Shown: one piece after another, positions 46,661-58,300 of the stretch
Numbering within the stretch: position 1 is the stretch's first letter
How the letters are laid out: each line of letters opens with the position of its first letter
Made by a program: the position numbers and the translations under genes
Notes under the pieces: model-generated
What the model was told of the DNA's origin: nothing
Seen by the model: the letters and a program-made list of their open reading frames with translations, nothing else
Database searches by the model: none
Assembly (NCBI GenBank): GCA_028751875.1
Contig: CM054155.1
Span: 52,642,300 to 52,706,299 of the forward strand
Direction: 5' to 3'
DNA length: 64,000 bases
Origin: Rapana venosa
Lineage: Eukaryota; Mollusca; Gastropoda; Neogastropoda; Muricidae

Positions 46661-47192
46661 TCTGTTCTGACGCCCCACACTGAAGAAGATATCAGGTGTT
46701 GTTGATGTCCTGAATTAAAGAAATTACCAGGTGTTGCTTGTGTCCCACATTAAAGAAATTACTATGTGTTGTTGATGTCCCATATTAAAGATATCAGGTG
46801 TTGTTGATGTCCTGAATTAAAGAAATTACTATGTGTTGTTGATGTCCCATATTGAAGAAGATTTCAGGTGTTGTTAATGTTCCACATTGAAGAAGATACC
46901 AGGTGTTGTTGATGTTCCATATTGAAGAAGATACCAGGTGTTGTTGATGTCCCAAATCAAATAAATTACCAGGTGTTGCTAATATCCCACATTACAAAAA
47001 ATACCAGGTATTGTTGATGTCCCATATTGAAGAAATTACCAGGTGTTGTTGAAGTCCCATATTGAAGAAGATACCAGGTGGTTTGATGTCCGACATTGAA
47101 AAAGATAACAGGTGTTGTTAATGTCCCACCTTAAAGAAGATGCCAGGTGTTTTTAATGTCCCACATTGAAGAAGATAACAGGTGTTGTTGAT
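46661..47192 (+). repeat. Minisatellite subfamily B (36-38-base unit), left part
   Basis: Units contain GAAGATACCAGGTGTTGTTG followed by ATGTCCCATATTGAA. They share the skeleton GAAGAAG..A.CAGG.GTT....GTCC with subfamily A, so A and B probably derive from one ancestral array. The array is cut at TTGTTGAT (47192). Confidence 0.85.
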
Positions 47193-47438
47193 CAAAAATA
47201 AAACAGCTGACGCCACCTGGCTAGAAAACTCTTTCTTTCCCTGACTATCCCGTGGAAGTGGCATTGCCATCGTCTACAAAGACACTCTGCATCCAGCTGT
47301 GTCTATCTGTCACTCCCTTCCTTTCTCACCCGAATCTTTCGAGGTCTGTGAACTTAGCCTCACCTTATTCGGCCACTCTGTTACATTCTGTTGCCTTTAC
47401 CGTCCACCTGCCAATCGTAGAAACAGTTTAACGTCTTC

Positions 47439-47450
47439 AGTTTTCCACCA
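47439..47450 (+). repeat. Target-site duplication, left copy
   Basis: AGTTTTCCACCA immediately precedes the RTE insertion. The same 12 bases recur at 48647-48658 directly after it, where the host LINE frame resumes. Confidence 0.85.
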
Positions 47451-48646
47451 GAAGACCTACTGAGCAATGCCCAGTTTGGCTTTCGGAAAGGAAGAGGGTG
47501 CACAGATGCCATTTTCGCACTCCGACAGCTGTGTGAAAGAGCCATTGAATACAACCAAGACCTGCATACAGTATTCGTTGATCAAGAAAAAGCTTTCGAC
47601 CGAGTCAACAGAGACAAGCTCTGGAAGATCCTGGAGCAGTACGACGTGAAGGGGCAGTTGCTTGATAACATCAGAGCAATCTATGCCAACAGTATGAGCG
47701 CAGTCCGAACAGCCAGTGGAACATCCGACTGGTTCCCGGTTACATCAGGGGTCAGGCAAGGCTGCGTACTCTCTCCCCTTCTCTTCGTGATCTACATGGA
47801 TCAGATTACAAAGGAAGCCAACCCAGATCCTGAGGCCCTGAACGAACTATTATTTGCTGACGACCAGTCCCTGATGAATCAGAACAAAGCAGCTCTTCAA
47901 GAACACACAGACCAACTCAACACAAGCTGCGAGAGGTATGACATGAAGATCAGTATCACCAAAACAGAAGTTATGTCTGTCAGCCGAAATCCAGGAAAGC
48001 TGGACATCAACATCAACGGTACCCAGCTGAAACAGGCCAAAGAATTTAAATACCTTGGCAGCCTCTTCACTGAAGATGGAAAATTGGACAGAGAGATAGA
48101 AACAAGATGCCAGAAAGCGAATGCAGTCAGTTACCAACTCGCCCCCCTTCTAAAACATCCCAGCATCCCAATGAGCACCAAGGCAAAACTCATCAACGCC
48201 ATCTTCGTTCCAACACTCACATACCAGTGTCAGACATGGGCCCTAACAAAAGCCTTAGAGAGAAAATTGGTCACATGTGAAATGCGCTGCCTGAGAAAAG
48301 CTGTCAACAAGACCAGACGCGACAAGATCAAGAATGAGGTGATCAGAGACATGGTCGGACTAACACCAATTCTCCACCATATCGAACAACAAAGGATCAG
48401 GTGGTTTGGTCACCTCACTAGAATGCCGCCCAACCAACCAGCCCTACGGGCATACACCATCAAATACAATGGCTGAAAAGCCAGAGGTAGACCAAGGAGA
48501 CGATGGAGCGACTCCGTGGCTGACACCCTGCGAGCCCATGACCTGTCACTACATCAAGCCTCCCGCCTAGCTGCAGACAGACGTCTGTGTCTCCCCGCGA
48601 CGCCGAAGGGCACCAGCGGCAGATGAAAGAAGAAAGAAGAAGAAGA
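47451..48646 (+). mobile_element. 5'-truncated RTE-like LINE nested in the L2/CR1-group LINE
   Basis: The insertion begins inside the reverse transcriptase and is almost intact to its end. Blocks in order: NAQFGFRKGRGCTDAIFALR (47467-47526), VFVDQEKAFDRVNRDKLW, SGVRQGCVLSPLLFVIYMDQ (about 47745-47805), LLFADDQSLMNQ (metal-binding box LFADD, about 47848-47885), ITKTEVMSVSRNPGK, KEFKYLGSLFTEDGKLDREI, and the C-terminal IRWFGHLTRMPPNQPALRAY near 48400-48455, then a TGA at 48474 where GRPRRRWSDSVADTLR continues in frame. The main frame 47646-48474 is open for 276 codons. The end is AGAAAGAAGAAGAAG. Lacking its endonuclease and promoter, it cannot move on its own. The clean target duplication suggests a fairly young insertion. 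Confidence 0.85.
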
Positions 48647-48658
48647 AGTTTTCCACCA
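48647..48658 (+). repeat. Target-site duplication, right copy
   Basis: AGTTTTCCACCA follows the RTE tail, and the host endonuclease reading then continues FQSFLDRYSLSPQKLIILGD. The first two bases could also be read as part of the AAG-rich tail. Confidence 0.85.
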
Positions 48659-51126
48659 AGAGTTTCAGTCATTCCTTGACCGTTACAGCCTCTCTCCCCA
48701 GAAACTTATTATACTTGGTGACTTTAACTTCCACTTCGACAACCAGCCTTCTCCTGATGTCAAGCGTCTCTCTCTTTCTATGTCAAATCACCCTCTTTCC
48801 CAGTTGGTAAATGGGCAAAAACACAGATCAAGTCACACTTTAGACTAGTTTATCACCGATGTCTCACAAGTTCTAGTCACATCTCAGTCCGTATCTGTCA
48901 CAAACGAATTACTCTCCGATCATTCTGTCATTCTTTTCTTCCTCAACATTGCAAAGCCTATTAGAAAGAAGAAGCGCATTACCCGTCGCAACCTCAGAGC
49001 CTTCGATACTCAAACTTTTCTTTCCCAAGCTGCTGAACGTCTATCACAAATCCCTGACCATACTGACCCTTCTCAACACTACAATTCCGTTGTAAGCCAA
49101 CTTCTTGATGAGCATGCACCTCCTACTGACCATCTTCTGCCTGATAGGCCATGTGCACCATGGTACACCCACGACATTCTGGTCGCAAAACGCAAACGCC
49201 GACAGCTAGAGCGGCGATGGCGAAAAACAAAAACTAAGATAAGCAAACAGCTCCTTCAACAAATCAACAAAGTCAAAACCTTAATGTATTCAGCTAAAAT
49301 CAAAGTATTACTCTACTCAAGTTCTTGATGCCACGTCTATGAAATATCTTGTTTCCCTCACATCCACTCTTCTTGGATCTGCGATGGCTAGCCCTCTGCC
49401 TTCTATCTACGACCATTCTGAACTTCCTTCTATATTTTCTGCATTCTTTTCTGACAAAGTCCGCAACATTACCTCAAGTTTGGATCAGACTCCTTTTCAG
49501 AAGCAATTTCTGACCCCCAATTTTCTGGCATTCCTCTCCTTTTCTATCATTTCAAGAAATCGCGAAAATTCTGAAAGAAATGAAAATAAAATTATGTGAT
49601 CTTGATCCTGTACCTGCTTTTCTTTACACTCAGTGGCTTCCCGAGCTCATACCCACTATCACAAAAATGGTAAACTCATCACCTCTTTCAGGACTTTTTC
49701 CAACACCTCTCAAAACTACAATAGTTACACCTATTCTCAAGAAGAACGACCTCGATCCTAACACTCTGAAGAATTACAGTCCTGTATCCAGCCTAAAGTC
49801 CTTAAAAAAGTTGTTCTGATACAACTCAACAGCCATCTTCATTTAAACAGTCTCCTTCCCCCTTTTCAGTCTGCCTATCGTGCCAACTACAGCACCAAAA
49901 CCACCCTAGTCCACACCTTAAACACGCTTTTACACGCATCTGATTCAGGAAAAATCTCCCTTCTCAAACCTCTTGACTTATCTGTAGCCTTCGACACTAG
50001 AGACCACTCAATTCTTCTCTCCCGTCTCCAAAAGACTTTTGGTATTACAGGCACAGCCCTCACCTGGTTCAGTTCATGCCTTACAGATCGATTCCACACA
50101 GTTGCAGTAAACAAGATTCAATCAACACCTGCCAAAATGGAATGTGGAGTCCCACAGGGATCAGTTCTTGGCCCTGTTCTTTTCACACTATACACTGCTC
50201 CTCTTTCAAACATAATAAATCGTCATCAGATCAACCATCATTTCTATGCAGACGACTCTCAAATTCTTAGCAGTGATACTCCTGAAAATCTGCCTTCTCT
50301 CTTGATTAGTATGTCCTACTGCCTTCAAGATATCCAAAATGGATGATACTGAACAAGTTACAGCTAAATGCAGATAAAACTGAAGCCATGCTTGTAGGGA
50401 CCAAACACAAACTCTCTTCCATCACAACAGCTTCAATGTGAACTATCTAGGGGTCATTATGGACAACGCACTCTCCATGCAAAAATTCATCACTCAAACC
50501 TGCCAGTCGTGCTACTATCAATTACAGCGCATCATTGCAGTTCGAAAGTACATGTCCACTGATGCAACATCCAAACAAGACACGTCTCCCATTCTCTCAC
50601 GTCTGGACTATTGCAATACTCTTCTGATTGGTCTACCAGTATCATCTACCCACTCCTTTCAACGTATACAAAACTCTGCAGCTCGCCTAGTCCTCAGAAA
50701 GAAAAAAAATCTGAACATATTACCCCTCTCTTGCGATCTCTCCACTGGTTGCCTGTGCCACAGAGAGTAAACTATAAGATCAGTAACCTCTGTTACAAAT
50801 GTCTCCATAAAACAGCACATTTTCTACCTCTGAATGTTTTCACCTGTACACTCCTTGTTCCCTCTGCTCTGCTGCAGATACCTTGTGCTTAAGAATACCT
50901 AGATTCAACCAGTCCATCGTTGGCCGTCGCTCTTTCTCTGTTTCTGGTCCATCGATCTGGAATGACCTCCCTCTCTCCCTTCGTCAAAAGCCTTCTTATG
51001 ACGCTTTTAAATCCGGCCTCAAGTCACATTTATTTCAAACCTAAGATTCTCCCCTCATGTTCCATTTCATTTTTGTCCTGCCCTCAACAGCCAAACCCCA
51101 TTACACTGCCGAGTGTACAACCTTTA

Positions 51127-51130
<4 letters not shown>

Positions 51131-51208
<78 letters not shown>

Positions 51209-51250
51209 TGTGTGTGTGTGTGTGTGTGTCTGCGTGCTGGCGTGCGAGCG
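51131..51250. repeat. (GT)n/(GTGC)n microsatellite in the LINE 3' region
   Basis: About 40 bases of GT repeat, then GCGT repeats, then GT again, all between the LINE stop region and its conserved tail. Confidence 0.95.
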
Positions 51251-51387
51251 TGTGTGTATACATTTAAATTTGTAAGGCGACATGTGAATGAGTAGGATGA
51301 ATGAAAGCGCTTTGATTTTTTTTTTGCAAGATAAAACGCGATATAAATTCCATTTATTATTGTCATTATTATTACTATTATTATTAT

Positions 51388-51444
51388 GTCCCATATTGAA
51401 GAACATAAGTGTTTTTGATGGCCCACATTGAAGAAGATAACAGG
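51388..51444 (+). repeat. Minisatellite subfamily B, middle part
   Basis: About 1.5 units (GTCCCATATTGAAGAACATA and CCCACATTGAAGAAGATAAC) lie between the LINE tail and the next SINE. The first bases complete the unit cut at 47192. Confidence 0.85.
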
Positions 51445-51840
51445 AGGAGGCTGGCAGGACGGTTAAGATGTTCACCTGTGAACAAGCAAACCGTGAGGTT
51501 CTGGGTTCGGGTCCAAACCTCACTTTTTTTTCTTCCTTCTTGACAAAAATAATCGAACTTAATGTCAAAATCTTTCGGATGAGGCTATAAACCAAAGTCT
51601 TCTGTGTGAACGCGCGCAGAACATCATGCGCATACGTTAAAAACCCTTCCGCCTTTTGGAAAAGTAGGCCATTGTGTGCCAGTCGGGACTGATGGCACAA
51701 GAAAAGCGCACACACACACAGGTATCGTGTTCAGACACCATCCCGAAGTCGGAATGCGCTACCTAAATGGAAAGTAAACAAAGGCCGCATACGCAAAAGT
51801 GTCACCGTTGTTGAACCTTGGAGCTCTAGCCGAGGAACAA
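51445..51840 (+). mobile_element. tRNA-derived SINE (family A), forward
   Basis: The tRNA-like head (about 51447-51515) has GGACGGTTAAGATG as A-box region and TCTGGGTTCGGGTCC as B box. The core follows (CTTTCGGATGAGGCTATAAA, CATACGTTAAAAACCC, GAAAAGTAGGCCATTGTGTG). The tail differs from other copies: a (CA)n and GTATCGTGTTCAGACACCAT, then AATGCGCTACCTAAATGGAA. It is inserted in the subfamily B minisatellite. Confidence 0.7.
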
Positions 51841-52139
51841 AAACAATATTGTTCCCCACAGTGAAGGTGCTGTTGGTGCCCCACACTGAAGAATAAATCA
51901 GGTAGCATTAATGTCCAAGACAGAAGAAGAAACCTGGAGTTTCTGACGCCCTCCATTGAGAAGAAATCAGGTGTTGTTGATGTCCTACCTTGAAGAAGAC
52001 ACCAGATGCTGTTGATGTCCCACCTTGTAAAAGAAATCAGGTGTTGTTGATATCCTACATTTAAGAAGAAACAAGACATTGTGGATGTCCTACTATAAAG
52101 AAGAAGCAAGGCGTTCTGCATGTCCTATCTTCAACTCTG
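51841..52139 (+). repeat. Minisatellite subfamily B, right part
   Basis: About eight diverged units with ATCAGGTGTTGTTGATGTCC and GTCCTACCTTGAAGAAG. Divergence is higher at this edge, as expected at an array end. Confidence 0.8.
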
Positions 52140-52600
52140 GTAGGGGGAATAGGCAAGGATGTGAGAACAACACTGCCTGCCAGAGCTCTGAATAATTCAT
52201 TCCAACATCGGTGGTTTTATTCAGTGCAAGTCACAAGGACATAATTATCACCTGGTATTGTAAATAATGGGCATTTCCATATCATTCATTCTCTGCCATA
52301 CCCATAAACGTGTATCAGGCTAGCTGACAGATTTGCTGAAGATGCCTGCTTGATCTACTGTCTATCTGAGCGGGCTGAGAGTATATTTCCCTCAACATGT
52401 CTAAACTAAAGATCACCATGAAGTAGGTCAGCTCTTTCCGATCTTAGACCCTTTCTTGAAGGGGTAGGATAGTGTGAAGAGCAGCAGGAGGAGGGGGACA
52501 CGGCAACAGAAATCTTTTTCGCTGAAGCGATATTAATCGTGAAAATTGACTTGTCCAAAAATCGTACACCTACCCATTTCCGGCAGCTTCAGAAGACCGT
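52140..52600. other. Unique non-coding sequence
   Basis: Ordinary sequence. The part from about 52308 is repeated with errors at 54660-54930. No gene is seen. Confidence 0.5.
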
Positions 52601-52865
52601 CACCATTGAGTGGATGAATAAATGGATGAATCTGTGGATGGATTGGTGGGTGAAAAGATGGGTGGGTGGATGGATGTGCGGATTGAATGGATGGATGTAT
52701 GGATGGATGGGTGGAGGGATGGTGGATGGGTGGTGGATAGGTGGATGGGGGCGTGTATGGATGGGTGTTGTATAGTTGAGTGGTGTATGGATGGATGGTA
52801 GTTTGATGGTTGGAAGGGTGGAAAAAATGGGTAGGGGGGGTAGGGGGTGGATAGGTGGGTAAATG
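52601..52865 (+). repeat. Degenerate (GGAT)n repeat
   Basis: TGGATGGA units with many substitutions. A deletion-rich counterpart lies at about 54940-55150. Confidence 0.85.
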
Positions 52866-53050
52866 CATGGGTTAGCAGGGAAAAGATATTTTGGGTGAAG
52901 AGGGAGGATGGATCTTTATGTAGGGTTGGTTGCAGAACGCTTGCTTACAAGGAGCTTGCTTTGTTCTGAGGCTTGGCTGTATTGGGAAAGCGGGTAGAGT
53001 AAATCCCGTAAACGGTCCGTCCACGTTGGTCAGGGAGAATTGTTGTATGC
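52866..53050. other. Unique flank before the satellite
   Basis: Short unique sequence that joins the GGAT repeat to the first satellite-like units. A noisy counterpart lies at about 55180-55330. Confidence 0.5.
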
Positions 53051-54655
53051 CTGCCCCCCGTCCACTGATCAGACTTTTGGCCAGTAACAACCACCCAGTC
53101 ACATGAAGGACTTTTGGGCAAGGAAAACACACCCCAGTTAACTGAAGGCCATGGGGCCCCCAGCACAAAACACAGCCATGAAGGGAATTTGGCCAGCACC
53201 ACCCAGTCACACTGAAGGGGGAAATTGGCAAACACAAAAAAAACCCACGTACATAAAGAGACATTTGGCCAGCAAACAAACACACCACAGTCACACTGAA
53301 GAGACTTTTGGCCACCCAAAACAACCCCACCACAGCACAAAAAAGGAAAATTGGCCAGCCAAAACACACCCACAGTCACACTGAAGGAATTTGGACGCAC
53401 ACAAACCACCCAGTCCCCTAAAAGGACCTTTGGCCAGCACACAACCACACCAGAGTCACACGATCGACATTTGCCCCGCAAAAAACACAGTACACTGAAG
53501 AGAATTTGGACAGCAACAACACACCCAGTCACACTGAAAGACATGTGGCCAGCACACAACACACCCCAGTCACACGAAGAGACTTGGACGCAACAAACAC
53601 AAACCAGTAAACTGGAAGACATGGGGCCCAGCAAAAACACCCCCAGTCACATGAAGGCATGTAAACGCCAAAACCCCAAAGCCAGCACACTAAAGGACTT
53701 TTGGACGCCAAAAACCCCCCACCCAACACTGATCAGACTTTGCCAGCCCACAACACCAGTCACCTAAAAGGGGCTTTTGGGCCCAGCAACAACCAGCCCC
53801 AACTAAAGAGACTTTGGGCCCAGCACAACCACACACCCCAGTCCAAGGGAAACAAAATTTTGGCAAGCACCTCATAGTCACATGAAGGACTTTGGACACA
53901 CAACACACCTAGTCACACAAAGAGAATTTGCCAGCCCAAAAACCCACATACGTCACATAAAGGCTTTTTGGCCCAAACAAAAAACCACACACAAGCACGC
54001 TAAATAGACTTTTGGCCGCACCAAACACACCACAGTCCACTGAAGAGACTTTTGGCCACACACAACAAAACAGTCCGTGAGGGACTTTGGGCCCAGCCAC
54101 AACCGTCACACTAAAAGAGACATTTGGCCCACAAACCGTCACCTGAAGAAAATTTTTGGCCCAGACACAAACGCACACTAAAAATGAATTTTGGCCCCCC
54201 ACAGCACAGTCACAGAAGAGACTTTGGCCGCCCCCAACACAGTACACCAAAGAAAATTTTGGAAAACACAAACACACACCCGTCAACTGATCAGACATTT
54301 GGCAAACCCAGCACACCCACAGTCACACTGACGACATTTGGAAAAACACCACGTCCCCCAAAAGAGACATTTGGGCCCAGTATAAACACCACTATTCACA
54401 GAGGACATGTGGCCAGCACAAAAAAACCACCAGTCCACAAAGAACATGTGGCCAGAACAACCCCCCCAGTCCCCAAAAGAGAATGTGGCCCAGCACAAAA
54501 ACACACCCCCAGCCATAGGAGCTTTGGGCCCCGAACCCAGCCCCCAAAAAAGTCACACCAAAAGACATTGGCCGCCCCACAAACCACCACGTACATGAAG
54601 AAACATTGGCGACATCAACAGTCACACTGAGAGACATATGGCGCATCCACACATC
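53051..54655 (+). repeat. Degraded block of the 37/42/44-base satellite
   Basis: The satellite core GTCACACTGAAGAGACATTT can be followed throughout, but with frequent one-base deletions, homopolymer changes (TTTTTGGCCCA) and lost CA dinucleotides. The error style contrasts sharply with the clean array after 55330. Reading frames here are meaningless. Confidence 0.75.
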
Positions 54656-55330
54656 CACATACCCTAAACGTGTATCAGCAGCGACAATTGCTGAAGATGC
54701 GCTGACACTGTCTATCTGACGCTGAGGTAATTTCCCTCAACCAGTCTAACTAAAGATCACCATGGAAGTAGTCAGCATCTTATCCGATCTTGACCCCTTT
54801 CCTGAAGGGTAGGATATGTGAAGAGCAGCAGGAGGAGGGGACACGCAACAAAATCTTTTTCGCTGAAGCGATTTACTGAAATGACTTGCCAAAAATCGAC
54901 ACTACCCATTTCCGGCAGCTTCAAGACCTCCCATAGTGGTGAATAAATGGATGAATCTGTGGATGATTGGGGAAAAGATATGGGTGGATGGATGTGCGGA
55001 TTGCAAGAGGATAGGATGATGGTGGAGAGTGGAAGTGTGGATAGGACATTGGGGGCCATGTAAGGATGGGTTGTAATAGTGAGTGGTGTATGAGGAGTAG
55101 TCTGATGGTTGGACAGGTGATAAAGGGTAGAGTGCGGGTAGGTGGATAGGAATTTGGCGTACAACATGGGTTGTGCATGGAGACTATTTGGTCAGACACA
55201 CTGATCGGAGGATACATTTAATGCTAGGCGTTTGCCTGCCAGAAACCGTTGCTTACATAAGGAGCTTGCTTCAGTCTAAGCTTGGCTGTCATCTGGAAAG
55301 CTGTAGAGTGACAGCCCAACGATCACGACC
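54656..55330 (+). repeat. Noisy second copy of 52308-53050
   Basis: AAACGTGTATCAG, AACTAAAGATCACCATG, AGCAGCAGGAGGAGGGG, AAATCTTTTTCGCTGAAGCG and CCCATTTCCGGCAGCTTC occur in both copies in the same order, followed in both by the GGAT repeat and then the satellite. This copy is shorter, with many missing bases. Confidence 0.8.
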
Positions 55331-58300
55331 ACGTGCCTGAGAGACACTTGTATGTATCCTGCACACAAACCACCAGTCACACTGACAGACATTTGGCCAG
55401 TACACACACACACAGTCACACTAAGAGACATTTGGCAAGGCACACAACACAGTTTACACTGAAGAGACATTTGGCCAGCACACAACACAGTCACACTGAA
55501 GAGACATTTGGCCAGCACACACCACAGTCACACTGAAGAGACATTTGGTCAGCACACACCACAGTCACACTGAAGAGACATCTGGCAAACACACAACACA
55601 CACCACAGTCACACTGAAGAGACATTTGGCCAGCAAACAACACACACCACAGTCACACTGAAGAGACATTTGGCCAGCACACAACACACACCACAGTCAC
55701 ACTGAAGAGACATGTGGCCAGCACACAACACACACCACAGTCACACTGAAGAGACATTTGGACAGCACACAACACACACCACAGTCACACTGAAGAGACC
55801 TTTGGCCGCCATCACACACACCAGAGTCACACTGAATCAGACATTTGACCAGCCACACACACAGTCACACTGAGAGAAATTTGCGCAGCAACACACACCA
55901 CAGTCACACTGACAGACATGTTGGCCAGCACACAACACCACCAGTCACACTGAAGAGACATTTGGACAGCACACAAACACACAACACAGTCACACTGAAG
56001 AGACATGTGGCCAGCAAACAACACACACCAGTCACACTGAAGAGACATGTCAACAGCACACAACACACAGCACAGTCACACTGAAGAGACATTTGGACAG
56101 CACACAACACACACCACAGTCACACTGATCAGACATTTGACCAGCACACAACACACACCAGTCACACTGAAGAGACATTTGGCCAGCACACAACACAGTC
56201 ACACTGAAGAGACATTTGGCCAGCACACACCACACACCACAGTCACACGGAACAGCCATTTGGCAAGCACACATCTTAGTCACACTGAAGAGACATTTGG
56301 ACAGCACACAACACACCTCAGTCACACTGAAGAGACATTTGTCCAGCACACAACACACACTACAGTCACACTGAAGAGACATTTGGCCAACACACAACAC
56401 ACACACAAGTCACGCTGAATAGACATTTGGCCAGCACACAACACACACCACAGTCACACTGAAGAGACATTTGGCCAGCACACAACACACACCAGTCACG
56501 CTGAGGAGACATTTGGCCAGCACACAACACAGTCACACTGAAGAGACATTTGGCCAGCACACAACACAGTCACACTGAAGAGACATTTGGCCAGCACACA
56601 ACACAGTCACACTGAAATGACATTTGGCCAGCACACAGCACAGTCACACTGAAGAGACATTTGGCCAGCACCCAACACAGTCACACCAAAGATACATTTG
56701 GAAAACACACAACACACACCACAGTCACACTGATCAGACATTTGGCAAACACACAGCACACACCACAGTCACACTGATCAGACATTTGGAAAACACACCA
56801 CAGTCACACCGAAGAGACATTTGGCCAGCATATAACACACACTAGTCACACTGAAGAGACATGTGGCCAGCACACAACACACACCAGTCACACTGAAGAG
56901 ACATGTGGCCAGAACACAACACACACCAGTCACACTAAAGAGACATGTGGCCAGCACACAACACACACCAGTCACACTAGAGAGACATTTGGCCAGCACA
57001 CAGCACACACAACAGTCACACCGAAAAGACATTTGGCCAGCACACAACACACACCACAGTCACACTGAAGAAACATTTGGCCAGCACACAACAGTCACAC
57101 TGAAGAGACATTTGGCCAGCACACACCACACACACCAGTCACGCTGAAGAGACATTTAGCCAGGACACAACACACACCACAGTCACACTGAAGAAACATT
57201 TGGCCAGCACACACCACCAGTCACACTGAAGAGACATTGGCGACCACACACCACACACCACAGTCACACGAAGAGACATGTTGGCCAGCCCACACACAAC
57301 ACAGTCACACTGAAGAGACATTTGGCCAGCACACACAACACACAACCAGTCACACTGAAGGACATTTGGCCAGCAAAAAACACACACCACAGTCACACTA
57401 AGAGACATTTGACCAACCACAACACACACCAGTCACACTGAAGAGACATTTGGCCAGGCACACACACCACCAAAGTCACACTGATAGATCATTTGACCAG
57501 TACACAACACAATCACAGTCACACTGAAGAGACATTTGGCCAGCACACAAACACACACCAGTCACACTGATAGACTATTTGGCCAGACACACCACAGCAC
57601 ACTGAAGAACATTTCCACACAAACACAGTCACACTGAAAAGACATTGGCCAGCACACAACACCAGTCACACCGAAGAGACATTTGGCCAGCACACAACAC
57701 ACACCAGTCACACTGAAGAGACATTTGACCAGCACACAACACACACCAGTCACACTGAAGAGACATCTGGCCAGCACACAACACAGTCACACCTAAGAGA
57801 CATTTGGCCAGCACACAACACAGTCACACTGAAGAGACATTTGGCCAGCACACACCACATTCACACTGAAGAGACATTTGGCCAGCATACAACACACACA
57901 CACCAGGCACACTGAAGAGACATTTGGCCAGCACACAACACAATCACACTGAAGAGACATTTGGCCAGCACACAACACAGTCACACTGAAGAGACATTTG
58001 GCCAGCACACAACACACACACCAGTCACACTGAAGAGGAATTTCCACAGCACACAACACACACCAGTCACACTGAAGAGACATTTGGCCAGCACACAACA
58101 CAGTCACACTGAAGAGACATTTGGCCAGCACACAACACACACCAGTCACACTGAAGAGACATTTGGCCATCTCACACCACAGACACAATGAAGAGACATT
58201 TGGCCAGCACACACCACAGTCACACTGAAGAGAGAATTTGCCAGCACACACCACAGTCACAGTGGTCAGACATTTGGCCAGCACACAACACCCACCAGTC

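Larger units (their letters stand above)
47193..51387 (+). mobile_element. L2/CR1-group LINE inserted in the minisatellite
   Basis: Forward-strand element whose own sequence covers 47193-47450 and 48647-51387, split by an RTE insertion. Endonuclease: GIAIVYKDTLHPAV (frameshifted), FEVCELSLTLFGHSVTF, LIILGDFNFHFD (about 48708-48740), a SDHSVILFF block near 48918. Linker: APWYTHDILVAKRKRRQLER. Reverse transcriptase: CDLDPVPAFL near 49600, FPTPLKTTIVTPILKKNDLD, FQSAYRANYSTKTTLVHTL near 49865, LDLSVAFDT near 49975, GVPQGSVLGPVLFTLY near 50150, and an intact FYADDSQIL near 50240-50270. The C-terminus carries SRLDYCNTLLIGLP and RRSFSVSGPSIWNDLPLSLR near 50930-50980. A (GT)n/(GC)n run (51131-51240) and an (ATT)n tail follow. 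Frameshifts and stops inactivate it, and the N-terminus is truncated. Confidence 0.8.
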
